64,000 nt of DNA, taken from contig JAIPJY010000013.1 in assembly GCA_021733925.1 (NCBI GenBank), forward strand, positions 78,514 through 142,513, in the 5' to 3' direction. The notes beneath the pieces were generated by a model. That model searched no databases and was not told the DNA's origin. It saw only the letters and a list, made by a program, of their open reading frames with translations. Every line of letters starts with the position of its first letter. The first letter of the stretch is position 1. This DNA comes from Prosthecobacter sp. (GTDB lineage: Bacteria; Verrucomicrobiota; Verrucomicrobiia; Verrucomicrobiales; Verrucomicrobiaceae). Both the position numbers and the translations under genes were made by a program. Below, piece by piece: positions 8,956 to 18,137 of this stretch.

Positions 8956-10615
8956 GGGAGATATCGATGATATTGGGGGTTGCTGGCGGCTCCGGCTGGT
9001 TGCGACAGGCGTTCACGACGAGTTCGCTGACATACTTGTCAGGATTGGCAATCGCGTCGGTGGTGATGAGAAAGCGTGTCGCGCCAGAACTGCGCGTCAC
9101 CAGTTTGAGACCAAAGGGATAATCTTTGAAGAGTTTCTCGCACAGGGCCTCCACATGCAGCCCTTCACGCTGCGCCCGTGCGGCGACTGCGGCGATGGCT
9201 TCGTTGTCAAAGTCGAGCATGAAGCCATTCTCACGCTGGAAACGTTCCGCAAAGGCCCTGACCTCCCCGGCATGGGCGGCGCCAAGTTCTCTAAACTGGC
9301 TGACGGCCTCGGCACGGCACTTGGCGAGCGTTTGTTCCGGCTCTTTGACCAGTTCACCATCGACTAGCAGTTCCGGCAGGCCGAGGCTGGGCATTTCAAA
9401 TTTGAAATCACGCAGCACCCGCTCCCAGGCGGTGACGAGACCACGTGCACCGGTCTTTTCCTCCTCCGCCCGGCTGGCGATCTCACGCAGGGCATCGTCC
9501 TTGAAGACCGCTTTGACCCCGTAGGCGGCAAACTCACGCTCATACTGGCGGATGAGGCTGCCTTCGGAGTTTTTCATGATATGAAACATGTCGTCCGCAC
9601 TCAGCGGATCACAGACCACACGCACCGGCAGACGTCCGATGAATTCAGCCTCGAAGCCATAGTCGATGAAGTCCTTCGTCCGCGCTTCACGGAACAGATA
9701 CTCGGCGGAGGTGGTTTTCGTGTCCGAAGAGACAAAGCCAATGGATTTCCGGTTCGTGCGCTTCTCGATGATCTTTTCCAGACCGCCGAACGCACCGCTG
9801 ACAATGAAGAGAATGTTGCGCGTGTTCACCACCTCGCGACCCGTGCGGCCCTTGCGGGTGTCGAACATCATCTGCATCTGACTGCGGATGTCATTCGGCG
9901 CGTAGAGGGCCACTTCCGTTTCCTCCATCAGTTTCAGCAGGGTGGTCTGCACCCCCCGCCCGCTCACGTCGCGCCCCAGTCGTTCCGGGCCGCTGCTGAG
10001 CTTGTCGATTTCATCCAGATAGATGATGCCATGCTCCGCCAGCTCGATGTCGCCATTGGCTTTCGCCACGAGATCGCGCACCAGATCATCCACATCCGCG
10101 CCGACGTAGCCGGTTTCGCTGAATTTCGTCGCATCCGCCTTCACAAACGGCACGCCGATGAGATCCGCGATGTGTTTGACAAGGTAGGTCTTCCCGACCC
10201 CGGTGGGACCGATGATGATGACGTTCTGTTTCGAAAATTCGAGCCTCGGCCCACCGGAGTTCGACTCACGATCATCACGCAGCATCTGGGCGTGGTGATA
10301 ATGATCACACACCGCCGTGGCCAGCACTTTTTTGGCCTCATCCTGCCGGATCACAAAGCGGTCGAGATGCGCCTTGATGTCGGCAGGCCGGTAGTTGAAC
10401 TCGAAAACCCTGCCATGGTCAGCCTTGGCCTCCTCCACGGGCTTCGCCTCCCCTTCCGGCATGGAACGCCCGCCCGGACCTTCGACGCGGGTGAACAGCA
10501 CCTGGCCGCCCAGAGTGTTTTTGATAAAATCCTCCAGCTTGCGCGTGATCTCCTCCGGAGTACCGGGCGCTTTGGGGTTTTCAGTCTCAGGAAGTTCTGG
10601 CGTGGGCTCGCTCAT
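8930..10615 (-). CDS. ClpX-like AAA+ ATPase lacking the zinc-binding domain
   Basis: A 561-residue AAA+ protein related to ClpX. It has Walker A GPTGVGKT, Walker B IIYLDEID, pore loop GYVG and a sensor region 'GRLPVRV'. The 'KSIGF' loop sits where ClpX has its ClpP-docking IGF loop. Unlike canonical ClpX (about 420 residues) it has no N-terminal Cys4 zinc domain. Instead it has a proline/glutamate-rich leader of about 85 residues and a C-terminal extension of about 130 residues. It is therefore a paralogue rather than the housekeeping ClpX. It begins the minus-strand cluster with the pseudo-cyclase and recR and diverges from argC across 129 bp. A ClpP partner is possible but not shown. Confidence 0.85.
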   Translation of the reverse strand: MSEPTPELPETENPKAPGTPEEITRKLEDFIKNTLGGQVLFTRVEGPGGRSMPEGEAKPVEEAKADHGRVFEFNYRPADIKAHLDRFVIRQDEAKKVLATAVCDHYHHAQMLRDDRESNSGGPRLEFSKQNVIIIGPTGVGKTYLVKHIADLIGVPFVKADATKFSETGYVGADVDDLVRDLVAKANGDIELAEHGIIYLDEIDKLSSGPERLGRDVSGRGVQTTLLKLMEETEVALYAPNDIRSQMQMMFDTRKGRTGREVVNTRNILFIVSGAFGGLEKIIEKRTNRKSIGFVSSDTKTTSAEYLFREARTKDFIDYGFEAEFIGRLPVRVVCDPLSADDMFHIMKNSEGSLIRQYEREFAAYGVKAVFKDDALREIASRAEEEKTGARGLVTAWERVLRDFKFEMPSLGLPELLVDGELVKEPEQTLAKCRAEAVSQFRELGAAHAGEVRAFAERFQRENGFMLDFDNEAIAAVAARAQREGLHVEALCEKLFKDYPFGLKLVTRSSGATRFLITTDAIANPDKYVSELVVNACRNQPEPPATPNIIDISHDSTAHES

Positions 10616-10744
10616 GGGGGAAATGATAGTGCGCTAGACGAAGCCCGCTGACAAGCGGCACGATGCGTGCTCTGCACGGGCGCGAAATGCTCTTTTTCAG
10701 GGTTGCACCGCCCCCATGACAACCCATACTCCGCCCCCCGCATT

Positions 10745-11794
10745 ATGTCAGCATCCGTCAAAGTCGCCGTCGTTGGAGCCAGTGGTTACTCTGGAGCTGA
10801 ACTGCTGCGCCTGCTGCTGCGGCATCCGAACGCTGATCTGGTGGCTGTGACGTCGCGGTCTCTGGCAGGAAAAGTCCTCTCCAAGGAGTTTCCGCGCTTC
10901 CGTAGCATCGGCGTGGCTGATTCACTGACCTTCACCGCGCCTGACGCAGCTGCTTTGAAAGCCGCTGGTGCCGAAATCGCCTTTCTGGCGCTGCCACACG
11001 GGGTTTCCGCCGAATACGCGAAGCCGCTGCTCGAGCTTGGCCTCAAGGTGATCGACCTCAGCGCGGATTTTCGTCTGCGGAGCCCGGCCCTGTATGAAGA
11101 ATTCTACGGCCATGCGCATCCCGCCCCTGAATTGCTGGATGAAGCCGTCTATGCGCTGCCAGAAGTGCGCGCGGAGCAGATCAAGGCCTCACGGCTCATC
11201 GCCTGCCCTGGCTGCTACCCCACCAGCATTCTGCTGCCTCTCATTCCTCTGCTGAAAGCGGGACTGCTGGCCGAATCACCGCTCGCCGTTGCCAGCATGA
11301 GCGGCGCCAGTGGCGCCGGGCGCAAAGAAAGCATTCCCCTGCTCTTCTGTGAGGTGCAAAACAGCGTGCGCAGCTACAGCGTGCCGCTGCACCGGCATCT
11401 GAGCGAAATCGGCCAGGAACTCGCCCTCGCCGCCGGCCGCGAAGTGAAGCTCTCGTTTGTGCCTCATCTCATGCCGACCCATTCGGGTATCTGCACGACG
11501 ACGTTCGCGCAGCTCAAACCCGGCGTGACGATTGAACAAATCACCGCCGCCTTGCATTCGGCCTACGATTCAGCACCCTTCGTGCGTTTGCTGGGGGTGA
11601 ATCAGTCTCCAGATACCAAAAACGTCACCGGCACCAACTTCGTGGACATCGGCTGGTCCTATGACGCCCGCGCAGGGCAGCTCATTTTGATGAGCACCGA
11701 AGACAACATCGGCAAAGGCGCCTCCGGCCAGGCTGTACAAAACATGAACCTCATCTGCGGCTTCGAGGCCACCGCAGGCCTGCTGTACGTCTAA
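10745..11794 (+). CDS. argC: N-acetyl-gamma-glutamyl-phosphate reductase
   Basis: ArgC, 349 residues, third step of arginine synthesis: NADPH-dependent reduction of N-acetyl-glutamyl phosphate to the semialdehyde. The Rossmann motif GASGYSGAELL starts at residue 11. The catalytic cysteine is C157 in 'ACPGCYPTS'. A C-terminal 'NLICGFEATAGL' block is present. The ATG at 10745 is chosen because an upstream in-frame start at 10667 only adds residues with no family match. It heads the argCJBDF operon, with a 4-bp gap to argJ. Confidence 0.96.
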   Translation: MSASVKVAVVGASGYSGAELLRLLLRHPNADLVAVTSRSLAGKVLSKEFPRFRSIGVADSLTFTAPDAAALKAAGAEIAFLALPHGVSAEYAKPLLELGLKVIDLSADFRLRSPALYEEFYGHAHPAPELLDEAVYALPEVRAEQIKASRLIACPGCYPTSILLPLIPLLKAGLLAESPLAVASMSGASGAGRKESIPLLFCEVQNSVRSYSVPLHRHLSEIGQELALAAGREVKLSFVPHLMPTHSGICTTTFAQLKPGVTIEQITAALHSAYDSAPFVRLLGVNQSPDTKNVTGTNFVDIGWSYDARAGQLILMSTEDNIGKGASGQAVQNMNLICGFEATAGLLYV

Positions 11795-11798
11795 TTTT

Positions 11799-13085
11799 AT
11801 GGCGACCAAAGCACACGACGAACGCGAATGCCGCGTCTCTTTCAAAGTCATCGAAGGCGGCGTGACCGCCGCAAAGGGGTTCCGCTCCAGCGCCGTGACC
11901 TGCGGCATCAAGAATCCTGAAGCCACCCGCTTGGATCTCGCGCTGATTGTATCCGACGGCCCGACCACCACAGATGCAGTCTTCACGACGAACAAAGTCC
12001 GTGCCGCCTGCGTGCGCGTCTGCCAGCAGCACATCAAGGAGAGCGACACCCGCGCCATCATCGCCAACAGCGGCAATGCCAACGCCTGCACCGGCGTCCA
12101 GGGCATCCATGATGCCAAGGCCATGACCAAGGCCGTCGCTGAACAACTAGGCGTGAAAATGCGCCAGGTGCTCGTCTGCTCCACCGGCATCATCGGCATG
12201 CCGATGCCCATTGAGCGTGTCATTGTCAAAGTCCCCGATGCCGTGGCCAAGCTGAAGCCCGACGGTTCCGATGACGCAATGCGTGCGATCATGACGAGCG
12301 ACACGCGGCCCAAGACCTTCGCGGTCGATGTACCCTGTGGCAAAGGCAGCTTCCGCATTGGCGGCATCGCCAAAGGCGCGGGCATGATCTGCCCCAACAT
12401 GGCCACCATGCTCTGCTTCATCACCACCGACGTCAGGATCGGCAAAGATGAGCTGCACCGCTCCATGCGCTATGCTGTGGAGAAAAGTTTCAACTGCATC
12501 ACCATCGACGGCGACACCAGCACAAACGACACCGTCATTGTGATGACCAACGGCCAGTCCGATGTGCCCACGATCAAGAAGGGCTCGCCCGAGGCGGAAC
12601 TCTTCCGCTGCGCACTGCACAAGGTGATGCTGGAACTCGCCAAGATGATCGTTTGCGATGGCGAGCGCGTGACCAAGTTCGTCGAAATCCGTGTCCGCAA
12701 TGCCCGCACGCTGGCAGACGCCCGCAAGGTGGCCGAAACCGTCGCCAAATCCCTCCTGGTGAAATGCTCCTTCCATGGCTGCGACCCGAACTGGGGCCGC
12801 ATCATCCACGCCGTCGGTTATTCCGGGGCACGCATTCGGGAAGAACTCATCGACATCTATTTCGGCGGTCTGCAGGCCTGCAAAGGCGGTCTGGCCACGA
12901 AAACGCCCATCGCCGAAATGGAAAAGGTCGTGCAGGAGCCGAAGTTCACCGTCACCATTGATCTCAACCTCGGCACCAGCGGTTACACCGTTTACACCAG
13001 CGACCTGTCCGAAGAATACGTTGATTTCAACAGCTCGGAATACTCCGCCGCCATTCACGCGAAACGCCAGAAGGGCTTTGCTTGA
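11799..13085 (+). CDS. argJ: Bifunctional ornithine acetyltransferase/N-acetylglutamate synthase
   Basis: ArgJ, 428 residues. It recycles the acetyl group from N-acetylornithine to glutamate and in many species also makes N-acetylglutamate from acetyl-CoA. The autoprocessing nucleophile is T203 in 'GMICPNMATMLCF', which matches the consensus 'PNMATML'. Other family blocks are 'ANSGNANACTG' and 'CDPNWGRI'. There is no argA or argE in the window, and argJ makes argE unnecessary for the cyclic pathway. The gene lies 4 bp after argC and 27 bp before argB. Confidence 0.96.
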   Translation: MATKAHDERECRVSFKVIEGGVTAAKGFRSSAVTCGIKNPEATRLDLALIVSDGPTTTDAVFTTNKVRAACVRVCQQHIKESDTRAIIANSGNANACTGVQGIHDAKAMTKAVAEQLGVKMRQVLVCSTGIIGMPMPIERVIVKVPDAVAKLKPDGSDDAMRAIMTSDTRPKTFAVDVPCGKGSFRIGGIAKGAGMICPNMATMLCFITTDVRIGKDELHRSMRYAVEKSFNCITIDGDTSTNDTVIVMTNGQSDVPTIKKGSPEAELFRCALHKVMLELAKMIVCDGERVTKFVEIRVRNARTLADARKVAETVAKSLLVKCSFHGCDPNWGRIIHAVGYSGARIREELIDIYFGGLQACKGGLATKTPIAEMEKVVQEPKFTVTIDLNLGTSGYTVYTSDLSEEYVDFNSSEYSAAIHAKRQKGFA

Positions 13086-13112
13086 TCGGTTCACGCAGTC
13101 ACATTCATCGCG

Positions 13113-13970
13113 ATGAATCCTCTCGACGCTCAAATCACCAAATCCGCCGTACTTCTTGAAGCCCTGCCTTACATGCAGAGCTTCCGAGGCTGCACGTTTT
13201 TGATCAAGGTCGGCGGCAGCGCGATGGAAGACCCCGTACAGGTGGACTCCTTTCTGCGTGACGTCGTCTTCCTCGAAGCCGTGGGCATCAATCCCGTCAT
13301 CGTGCACGGTGGCGGCAAGGCCATCTCGAAAGCCATGACCGAGTCCGGACTACAGGCGAAGTTCATCAACGGCATGCGCGTCACCGACGACGAGACGATC
13401 AAGATCGTCGAGGAAACACTCGCCCGCGTGATCAACCCGGAAATCGTGACCAAGATCAACGCCTTTGGCGGCAAGGCCGTCGGCATCCCCGGCACGGAAG
13501 TCTTTCTGGGTGAAAAGATGAAGGGCGATCTCGGCTGGGTCGGCGAAGTCAACGACTGCAAGCTCGGTCTAATCCAAGCCGCTGTAGCAGGTGAGTTCGT
13601 CCCCGTCGTTTCGCCCGTCGCCCGCGAGCTTTCCTCCGGCAAAACGCTCAACGTAAACGCCGATCTCGCGGCCTGTGGTTTGGCAAAAAGGCTGAAGGCC
13701 ACCAAGCTCATCTTCCTCAGCGATGTGCGCGGGGTGATGCGTGATCCAAAGGACGACACCACACTGATCCCAAGCCTCGACGAGGCATCGATCGCCAAAC
13801 TGAAAGCAGACGGCATCATCAGCGGCGGCATGATTCCCAAGGTGGACTCTTCGCTCGATTCGCTGCGTGGCGGCGTTGGCAAGGTGCATCTCATCGACGG
13901 CCGTCTGCCGCATGCCCTCATTCTCGAAATCTTCACCGACGGCGGCATTGGCACCGAAATCCATTTGTAA
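13113..13970 (+). CDS. argB: Acetylglutamate kinase
   Basis: ArgB, 285 residues, phosphorylates N-acetylglutamate; often the arginine-inhibited step. It shows the amino-acid kinase signatures 'LIKVGGSAMED', 'VIVHGGGKAIS', 'NVNADLAACGLAK' and 'GGMIPKVDSSL'. An N-terminal helix (first ~28 residues) precedes the kinase core; in arginine-sensitive hexameric enzymes such a helix mediates oligomerisation, so feedback inhibition is plausible. It lies inside the arg operon, with a 6-bp gap to argD. Confidence 0.96.
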   Translation: MNPLDAQITKSAVLLEALPYMQSFRGCTFLIKVGGSAMEDPVQVDSFLRDVVFLEAVGINPVIVHGGGKAISKAMTESGLQAKFINGMRVTDDETIKIVEETLARVINPEIVTKINAFGGKAVGIPGTEVFLGEKMKGDLGWVGEVNDCKLGLIQAAVAGEFVPVVSPVARELSSGKTLNVNADLAACGLAKRLKATKLIFLSDVRGVMRDPKDDTTLIPSLDEASIAKLKADGIISGGMIPKVDSSLDSLRGGVGKVHLIDGRLPHALILEIFTDGGIGTEIHL

Positions 13971-13976
13971 CGCAAG

Positions 13977-15209
13977 ATGAGAACGAGTGATCAACTGATG
14001 CAGGAGTTCGTCCTGCCAAACTACGGTCGTTATGATGTGTGGCCTGTGCGTGGCGAAGGCCCGTACGTCTGGGATCGTGACGGGAAGAAGTATCTCGACT
14101 TCGCCGGTGGTGTCGCCGTGTGCCCGCTCGGTCACTGCCCGCCTACGGTGGTGAAAGCGCTCACGGAACAGGCAAACACGCTCATCCACGTCTCAAACTG
14201 GTACTGCATCGACAAACAGGCCGAACTGGCGCGCATTCTCGTCGAAGAATGCGTCGGCATTGCCGGCAAGTGCTTCTTCTGCAACAGCGGTGCTGAGGCC
14301 AATGAAGGCCTGCTCAAGCTGGCGCGGAAATACGGTCAGCAGACCGGCGGACGCTACGAGATCATCAGCTTCACCGGTTCCTTTCATGGTCGCACCTTCG
14401 GGGCCATGACCGCTACGGCGCAGGAAAAGATTCACGGCGGCTTTGGTCCTCTGCCACCTGGCTTCATCTATTCCCCGTTCAACGATATCGCCGCACTCGA
14501 AGCAGCGATCACTGACAAGACGGTCGCCATTTTATTGGAGCCAATTCAGGGAGAAAGCGGCGTGAATGCTGTCAGTCCCGAGTTTCTGCGCGCCGCCCAG
14601 CATTTGTGCCGCGAAAAAGATCTGCTCCTGCTGCTCGATGAAGTGCAGTGCGGCTTTGGCCGTGCAGGCGAAATGGCCGGCTGGCGCAGCATCATTCCGG
14701 GAGATGAAATCCAGCCCGACGGCATCAGCTGGGCCAAGGCCATTGGCAGCGGCTTTCCGCTGGGCTCGTTCTGGGTCAATGATCGCCGCGATCTCAGCAA
14801 GACCCTCGGCCCCGGCACGCACGGCACCACCTATGGCGGATCCCCCCTCGCCTGCGCCGTCGGCATCGCCACGCTGCGCGCGATTTTGGATGAACACCTC
14901 TGCGACAATGCGAAAACTCGCGGCGCGGCCATCGCAGCGGCAGCCTGTTCATGGAATCACGTGCTGATCAAAGAGGTGCGCCAGCTCGGCCTGTTCATCG
15001 GCTTTGAACTCAATGCCGAAGCCATCGCCGCGAAATCCGGCGGCAAGCCTCCTTCCATCTTCCTCGCTCAGCAACTGCTCAACGCCGGCATGATGGTCAC
15101 CCCAGCAGGCCCCAATGTCGTGCGCTGGCTCTCACCGCTGAACATCACCGCAGCCCATGCCGACGAAGGGCTCACCATCTTCAAGAGCGTGCTCGATCAG
15201 CTCGCGTAA
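13977..15209 (+). CDS. argD: Acetylornithine aminotransferase
   Basis: ArgD, 410 residues, class III PLP aminotransferase converting N-acetylglutamate semialdehyde to N-acetylornithine. Visible motifs are 'CNSGAEANEG', 'SFHGRTFGAM', 'LLLLDEVQCGFGR', and the PLP lysine K254 in 'SWAKAIGSGFPLG', close to the usual position 255. The C-terminal 'VVRWLSPLNIT' is the family's carboxylate-binding end. Its position between argB and argF supports argD over other class III aminotransferases. Confidence 0.94.
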   Translation: MRTSDQLMQEFVLPNYGRYDVWPVRGEGPYVWDRDGKKYLDFAGGVAVCPLGHCPPTVVKALTEQANTLIHVSNWYCIDKQAELARILVEECVGIAGKCFFCNSGAEANEGLLKLARKYGQQTGGRYEIISFTGSFHGRTFGAMTATAQEKIHGGFGPLPPGFIYSPFNDIAALEAAITDKTVAILLEPIQGESGVNAVSPEFLRAAQHLCREKDLLLLLDEVQCGFGRAGEMAGWRSIIPGDEIQPDGISWAKAIGSGFPLGSFWVNDRRDLSKTLGPGTHGTTYGGSPLACAVGIATLRAILDEHLCDNAKTRGAAIAAAACSWNHVLIKEVRQLGLFIGFELNAEAIAAKSGGKPPSIFLAQQLLNAGMMVTPAGPNVVRWLSPLNITAAHADEGLTIFKSVLDQLA

Positions 15210-15221
15210 ACCCGCCACGAT

Positions 15222-16124
15222 ATGAACCATCTCCTTTCAATCGAAGAACTGAATCAGGCACAAATCGAGAGAATCGTCGATCTGGCCTGCGTGTTGAAAA
15301 AGGACCGCACCGCATCACCGCAGGTCCTCACCGGCCAGCAGTGGGCTCTGATTTTCAGCAAGTCTTCGACACGCACCCGCGTGAGTTTTGAAGTGGGCAT
15401 TCGCGAACTGGGCGGTGCAGTGATGTTCCTTTCCAGCGCCGACATCCAGCTGGGTCGTGGCGAGCCGATCAAGGACACCGCCCGCGTCATGGGCCGCATG
15501 ATTCACGGCGCAGTCATCCGCACCTTCGCCCAGCAGGATGTGGTCGATTTCGCCCAATACAGCGGCATCCCCACCATCAATGCACTGACCGATGACGAGC
15601 ACCCCTGCCAGGTGCTGGCGGATTTGCAGACCATTCAAGAACGCCTCGGCACCTGGAAAGGCAAACGCATCTGCTTCCTGGGCGATGGCGACTGTAACAT
15701 GGCCCGCTCCTGGATCTGGGCCTCGGTGCATCTCGGCTTTGAACTCGTCATCGGTGCCCCCAAGGCGTTTCAACCACAGGAAAGCTTCATGCATCGTGTG
15801 CCCGGCAACACCGTAAGCATCGTCGATGACCCTGCCGAAGCCGTGGGTGCCTGCGATGTCGTTTACACCGATGTCTGGGTCAGCATGGGCAAGGAAGCCG
15901 AAAGTGCCGACCGCATCGAGATTCTCAAGCCCTGGCAGATCAACACCGCCCTCCTGAAGCATGCCAACCCTGGCGCCCTTGTCATGCACTGCCTTCCGGC
16001 CTATCGTGGCAAGGAAATCACCGAGGAAGTCATGGAAGCCAATGCCGACTTGATCTTCGATCAGGCTGAGAACCGTCTGCACGCGCAGAAGGCGATCATT
16101 GTGGAACTCACTCGAAAAAGTTGA
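15222..16124 (+). CDS. argF: Ornithine carbamoyltransferase
   Basis: ArgF, 300 residues, makes citrulline from ornithine and carbamoyl phosphate. The carbamoyl phosphate motif S-T-R-T-R is at residues 49-53, the second loop 'HPCQVLADL' near residue 127, and the ornithine-binding 'MHCLPAYRG' near the C-terminus. It is the last arg gene of the operon, starting 12 bp after argD; argG and argH are not in the window. murI follows after 8 bp and may share the transcript. Confidence 0.96.
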   Translation: MNHLLSIEELNQAQIERIVDLACVLKKDRTASPQVLTGQQWALIFSKSSTRTRVSFEVGIRELGGAVMFLSSADIQLGRGEPIKDTARVMGRMIHGAVIRTFAQQDVVDFAQYSGIPTINALTDDEHPCQVLADLQTIQERLGTWKGKRICFLGDGDCNMARSWIWASVHLGFELVIGAPKAFQPQESFMHRVPGNTVSIVDDPAEAVGACDVVYTDVWVSMGKEAESADRIEILKPWQINTALLKHANPGALVMHCLPAYRGKEITEEVMEANADLIFDQAENRLHAQKAIIVELTRKS

Positions 16125-16132
16125 TTCCAACC

Positions 16133-16945
16133 ATGAGCACCCCCGTCACCGCCAGCAGCCCTCTCGGCGTTTTTGACTCCGGCGTTGGCGGCCTGACCGT
16201 GGTGCGAGCGCTGCGGGATCTGCTGCCCAATGAGTCGATCATTTATCTCGGCGACACGGCGCGCGTGCCATATGGCTCGAAATCCCCGGACACGATCCGG
16301 CGCTTCTCGATGGAGGATACGCAGTTTCTCGTCTCCCATGGCGTGAAGGCCGTGGTGGTGGCCTGCAACACGGCCACGGCGCATGCGCTGCCCATCCTGC
16401 AGGCCACGTTTCGTGTGCCAGTAATCGGCGTGCTCGGTCCCGGAGTGGAAGCAACGCTCGCTGACACCACTTGCGAGCGCGTAGGCATCATTGGCACGGC
16501 AGGCACGATCCGCAGTCATGCCTATCAGCACGAAATCGCCATGCGGCGGCCGGACATCATGATCGAGGCCAAGGCCACGCCGCTGCTGGTGCCGTTTGTG
16601 GAGGAAGGCTGGACGGATCACCCGGCGCTCAAGTCCGTGCTGCGTGAGTATTTGAAGCCGATGCTCGACAAAGGCATCGACACCCTGGTGCTGGGCTGCA
16701 CGCACTACCCGCTGCTGATTCCAGTGCTGAAGCGCATCCTTGGGCAAAAGGTACGCCTCGTGGACTCCGCCAGCACCTGCGCGGCGCATGTGAAAGCCAG
16801 CCTCGAACAAGGCGGCCTGCTGCGAACGACCAAATCAAAACCCTCGCTCGACATCTACCTCACGGACCATTCCGAGCAGGCGGAGAACCTGGCCAAGCGC
16901 TTCCTGGGCACGGATTTCGGCAAGGTGAAGAAAGCGGTCGTTTAA
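16133..16945 (+). CDS. murI: Glutamate racemase
   Basis: MurI, 270 residues, interconverts L- and D-glutamate for peptidoglycan. The two catalytic cysteines are C78 in 'VACNTATA' and C189 in 'LGCTHYPLL'. The N-terminal 'GVFDSGVGGLTVVRAL' block is present. The ATG at 16133 is preferred to a TTG at 16121 that would overlap argF. Being 8 bp after argF suggests readthrough from the arg operon. Confidence 0.95.
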   Translation: MSTPVTASSPLGVFDSGVGGLTVVRALRDLLPNESIIYLGDTARVPYGSKSPDTIRRFSMEDTQFLVSHGVKAVVVACNTATAHALPILQATFRVPVIGVLGPGVEATLADTTCERVGIIGTAGTIRSHAYQHEIAMRRPDIMIEAKATPLLVPFVEEGWTDHPALKSVLREYLKPMLDKGIDTLVLGCTHYPLLIPVLKRILGQKVRLVDSASTCAAHVKASLEQGGLLRTTKSKPSLDIYLTDHSEQAENLAKRFLGTDFGKVKKAVV

Positions 16946-17004
16946 GCAGCCTATGGCAATCTCAAATTGCCCGGCGATGAAGACTCGCTAGCCTGACCTA
17001 TCCC

Positions 17005-18126
17005 ATGTTTCCGCGCATCTTTGACCGCTATCTTGGCCGCCAGGTCGCATCAGCCACGCTGATCGGCGTGGCGCTGCTCAGCGGCGTGATGGTCCTGGGC
17101 AACGTGTACAGAAAGCTGGACCAGCTGCTGGGCAACACGGAACTGCCGACCTCGGTGATCGCAGAGTTCGTGATGCTGGTCATTCCTTACTCGCTCATCT
17201 TCACGATTCCCTGGGCCTTCCTGACGGGCATTCTGCTCGTGTTTGGCCGGCTTTCTGCCGACAACGAACTGGTCTCCCTGCGAATGACCGGCATGTCGAT
17301 GCCGCGCATCTGCGCCCCCATCTTTATCCTGGCGATAGCGCTGAGCGGCATCTGCCTGTGGGTGAATGTGAGCCTGGCACCTGCGGCAAAGGATCGCATG
17401 AAGCGCTTGTTTTACCAGGTGGCGGTGAAGAATCCTGAAACCCTCTTCCAAGAGGGGCAGGTGCTGGAGCGCGTGCCCGGCTACCGTATTTACACGAGCA
17501 AGCGTCATGACAAGACGCTCACAGACATGCACATCGTCATTTTGAAGGGCGCCCAGGCCAGCACCTACATCCACGCCAACAAAGCGACCCTTCACACCAC
17601 TCCCGGATCGATTGATCTGCTCATGGAACTGGAAGGCATGACAGAAGAGAACGTGCCGGTGGATGGTCAGGGCCAGCTCGGTGGATTTGCCATGAGCCAG
17701 CAGTGGTTGAAGCTGCCGCTTTCAGAGATGCAGAAAGACACCGTCCGAGTGAATGCGAGCATGAAGACCACCAGCGCTCTGGCCGAGGAAGTGCGCACAT
17801 GGAAGGACACCGTCACTGGCGAAGCGCTGACGCCTGTGACTCGCTCCCTGTCGCTCACCGAGTTGAGCAAACGCTACAGCTTTTCGATGGCCTGCTTCAC
17901 CTTCGCCCTGGTGGGCATCCCGCTGGGGGTGACGGCGCAGCGGCGCGAGACTTCTTCGGGCTTCGCCCTGAGCCTGATCACGGCCACGGTTTACATCGTC
18001 TTCATCATTCTGGCGGACACGCTCAATGACAAACCGGCTGCAATGCCACACCTCATCATGTGGCTGCCCAATGTGATCTTCCTTGGCATGGGCGGCTGGT
18101 TGTTCTACAGGCTAAGCCGGAAATAA
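17005..18126 (+). CDS. LptF/LptG-type permease
   Basis: A 373-residue inner-membrane protein of the YjgP/YjgQ family, the permease of the ABC exporter that extracts LPS. The start 'IFDRYLGRQVASATL' is the family's N-terminal signature. There are about three spans before residue 130, a periplasmic beta-jellyroll region (about 135-275), and three spans at the end ('SFSMACFTFALVGIPLGV' and the last two). LptF and LptG cannot be told apart here, and no second copy is adjacent. It ends 11 bp from the convergent M20 gene. It fits with the lptD-like and lpxA genes elsewhere in the window. Confidence 0.88.
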   Translation: MFPRIFDRYLGRQVASATLIGVALLSGVMVLGNVYRKLDQLLGNTELPTSVIAEFVMLVIPYSLIFTIPWAFLTGILLVFGRLSADNELVSLRMTGMSMPRICAPIFILAIALSGICLWVNVSLAPAAKDRMKRLFYQVAVKNPETLFQEGQVLERVPGYRIYTSKRHDKTLTDMHIVILKGAQASTYIHANKATLHTTPGSIDLLMELEGMTEENVPVDGQGQLGGFAMSQQWLKLPLSEMQKDTVRVNASMKTTSALAEEVRTWKDTVTGEALTPVTRSLSLTELSKRYSFSMACFTFALVGIPLGVTAQRRETSSGFALSLITATVYIVFIILADTLNDKPAAMPHLIMWLPNVIFLGMGGWLFYRLSRK

Positions 18127-18137
18127 AGCAGACCGCC

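Noticed and set aside
8930-10615. Assignment as canonical clpX
   Set aside because: No N-terminal zinc-binding domain, about 140 residues longer, and no adjacent clpP or tig.
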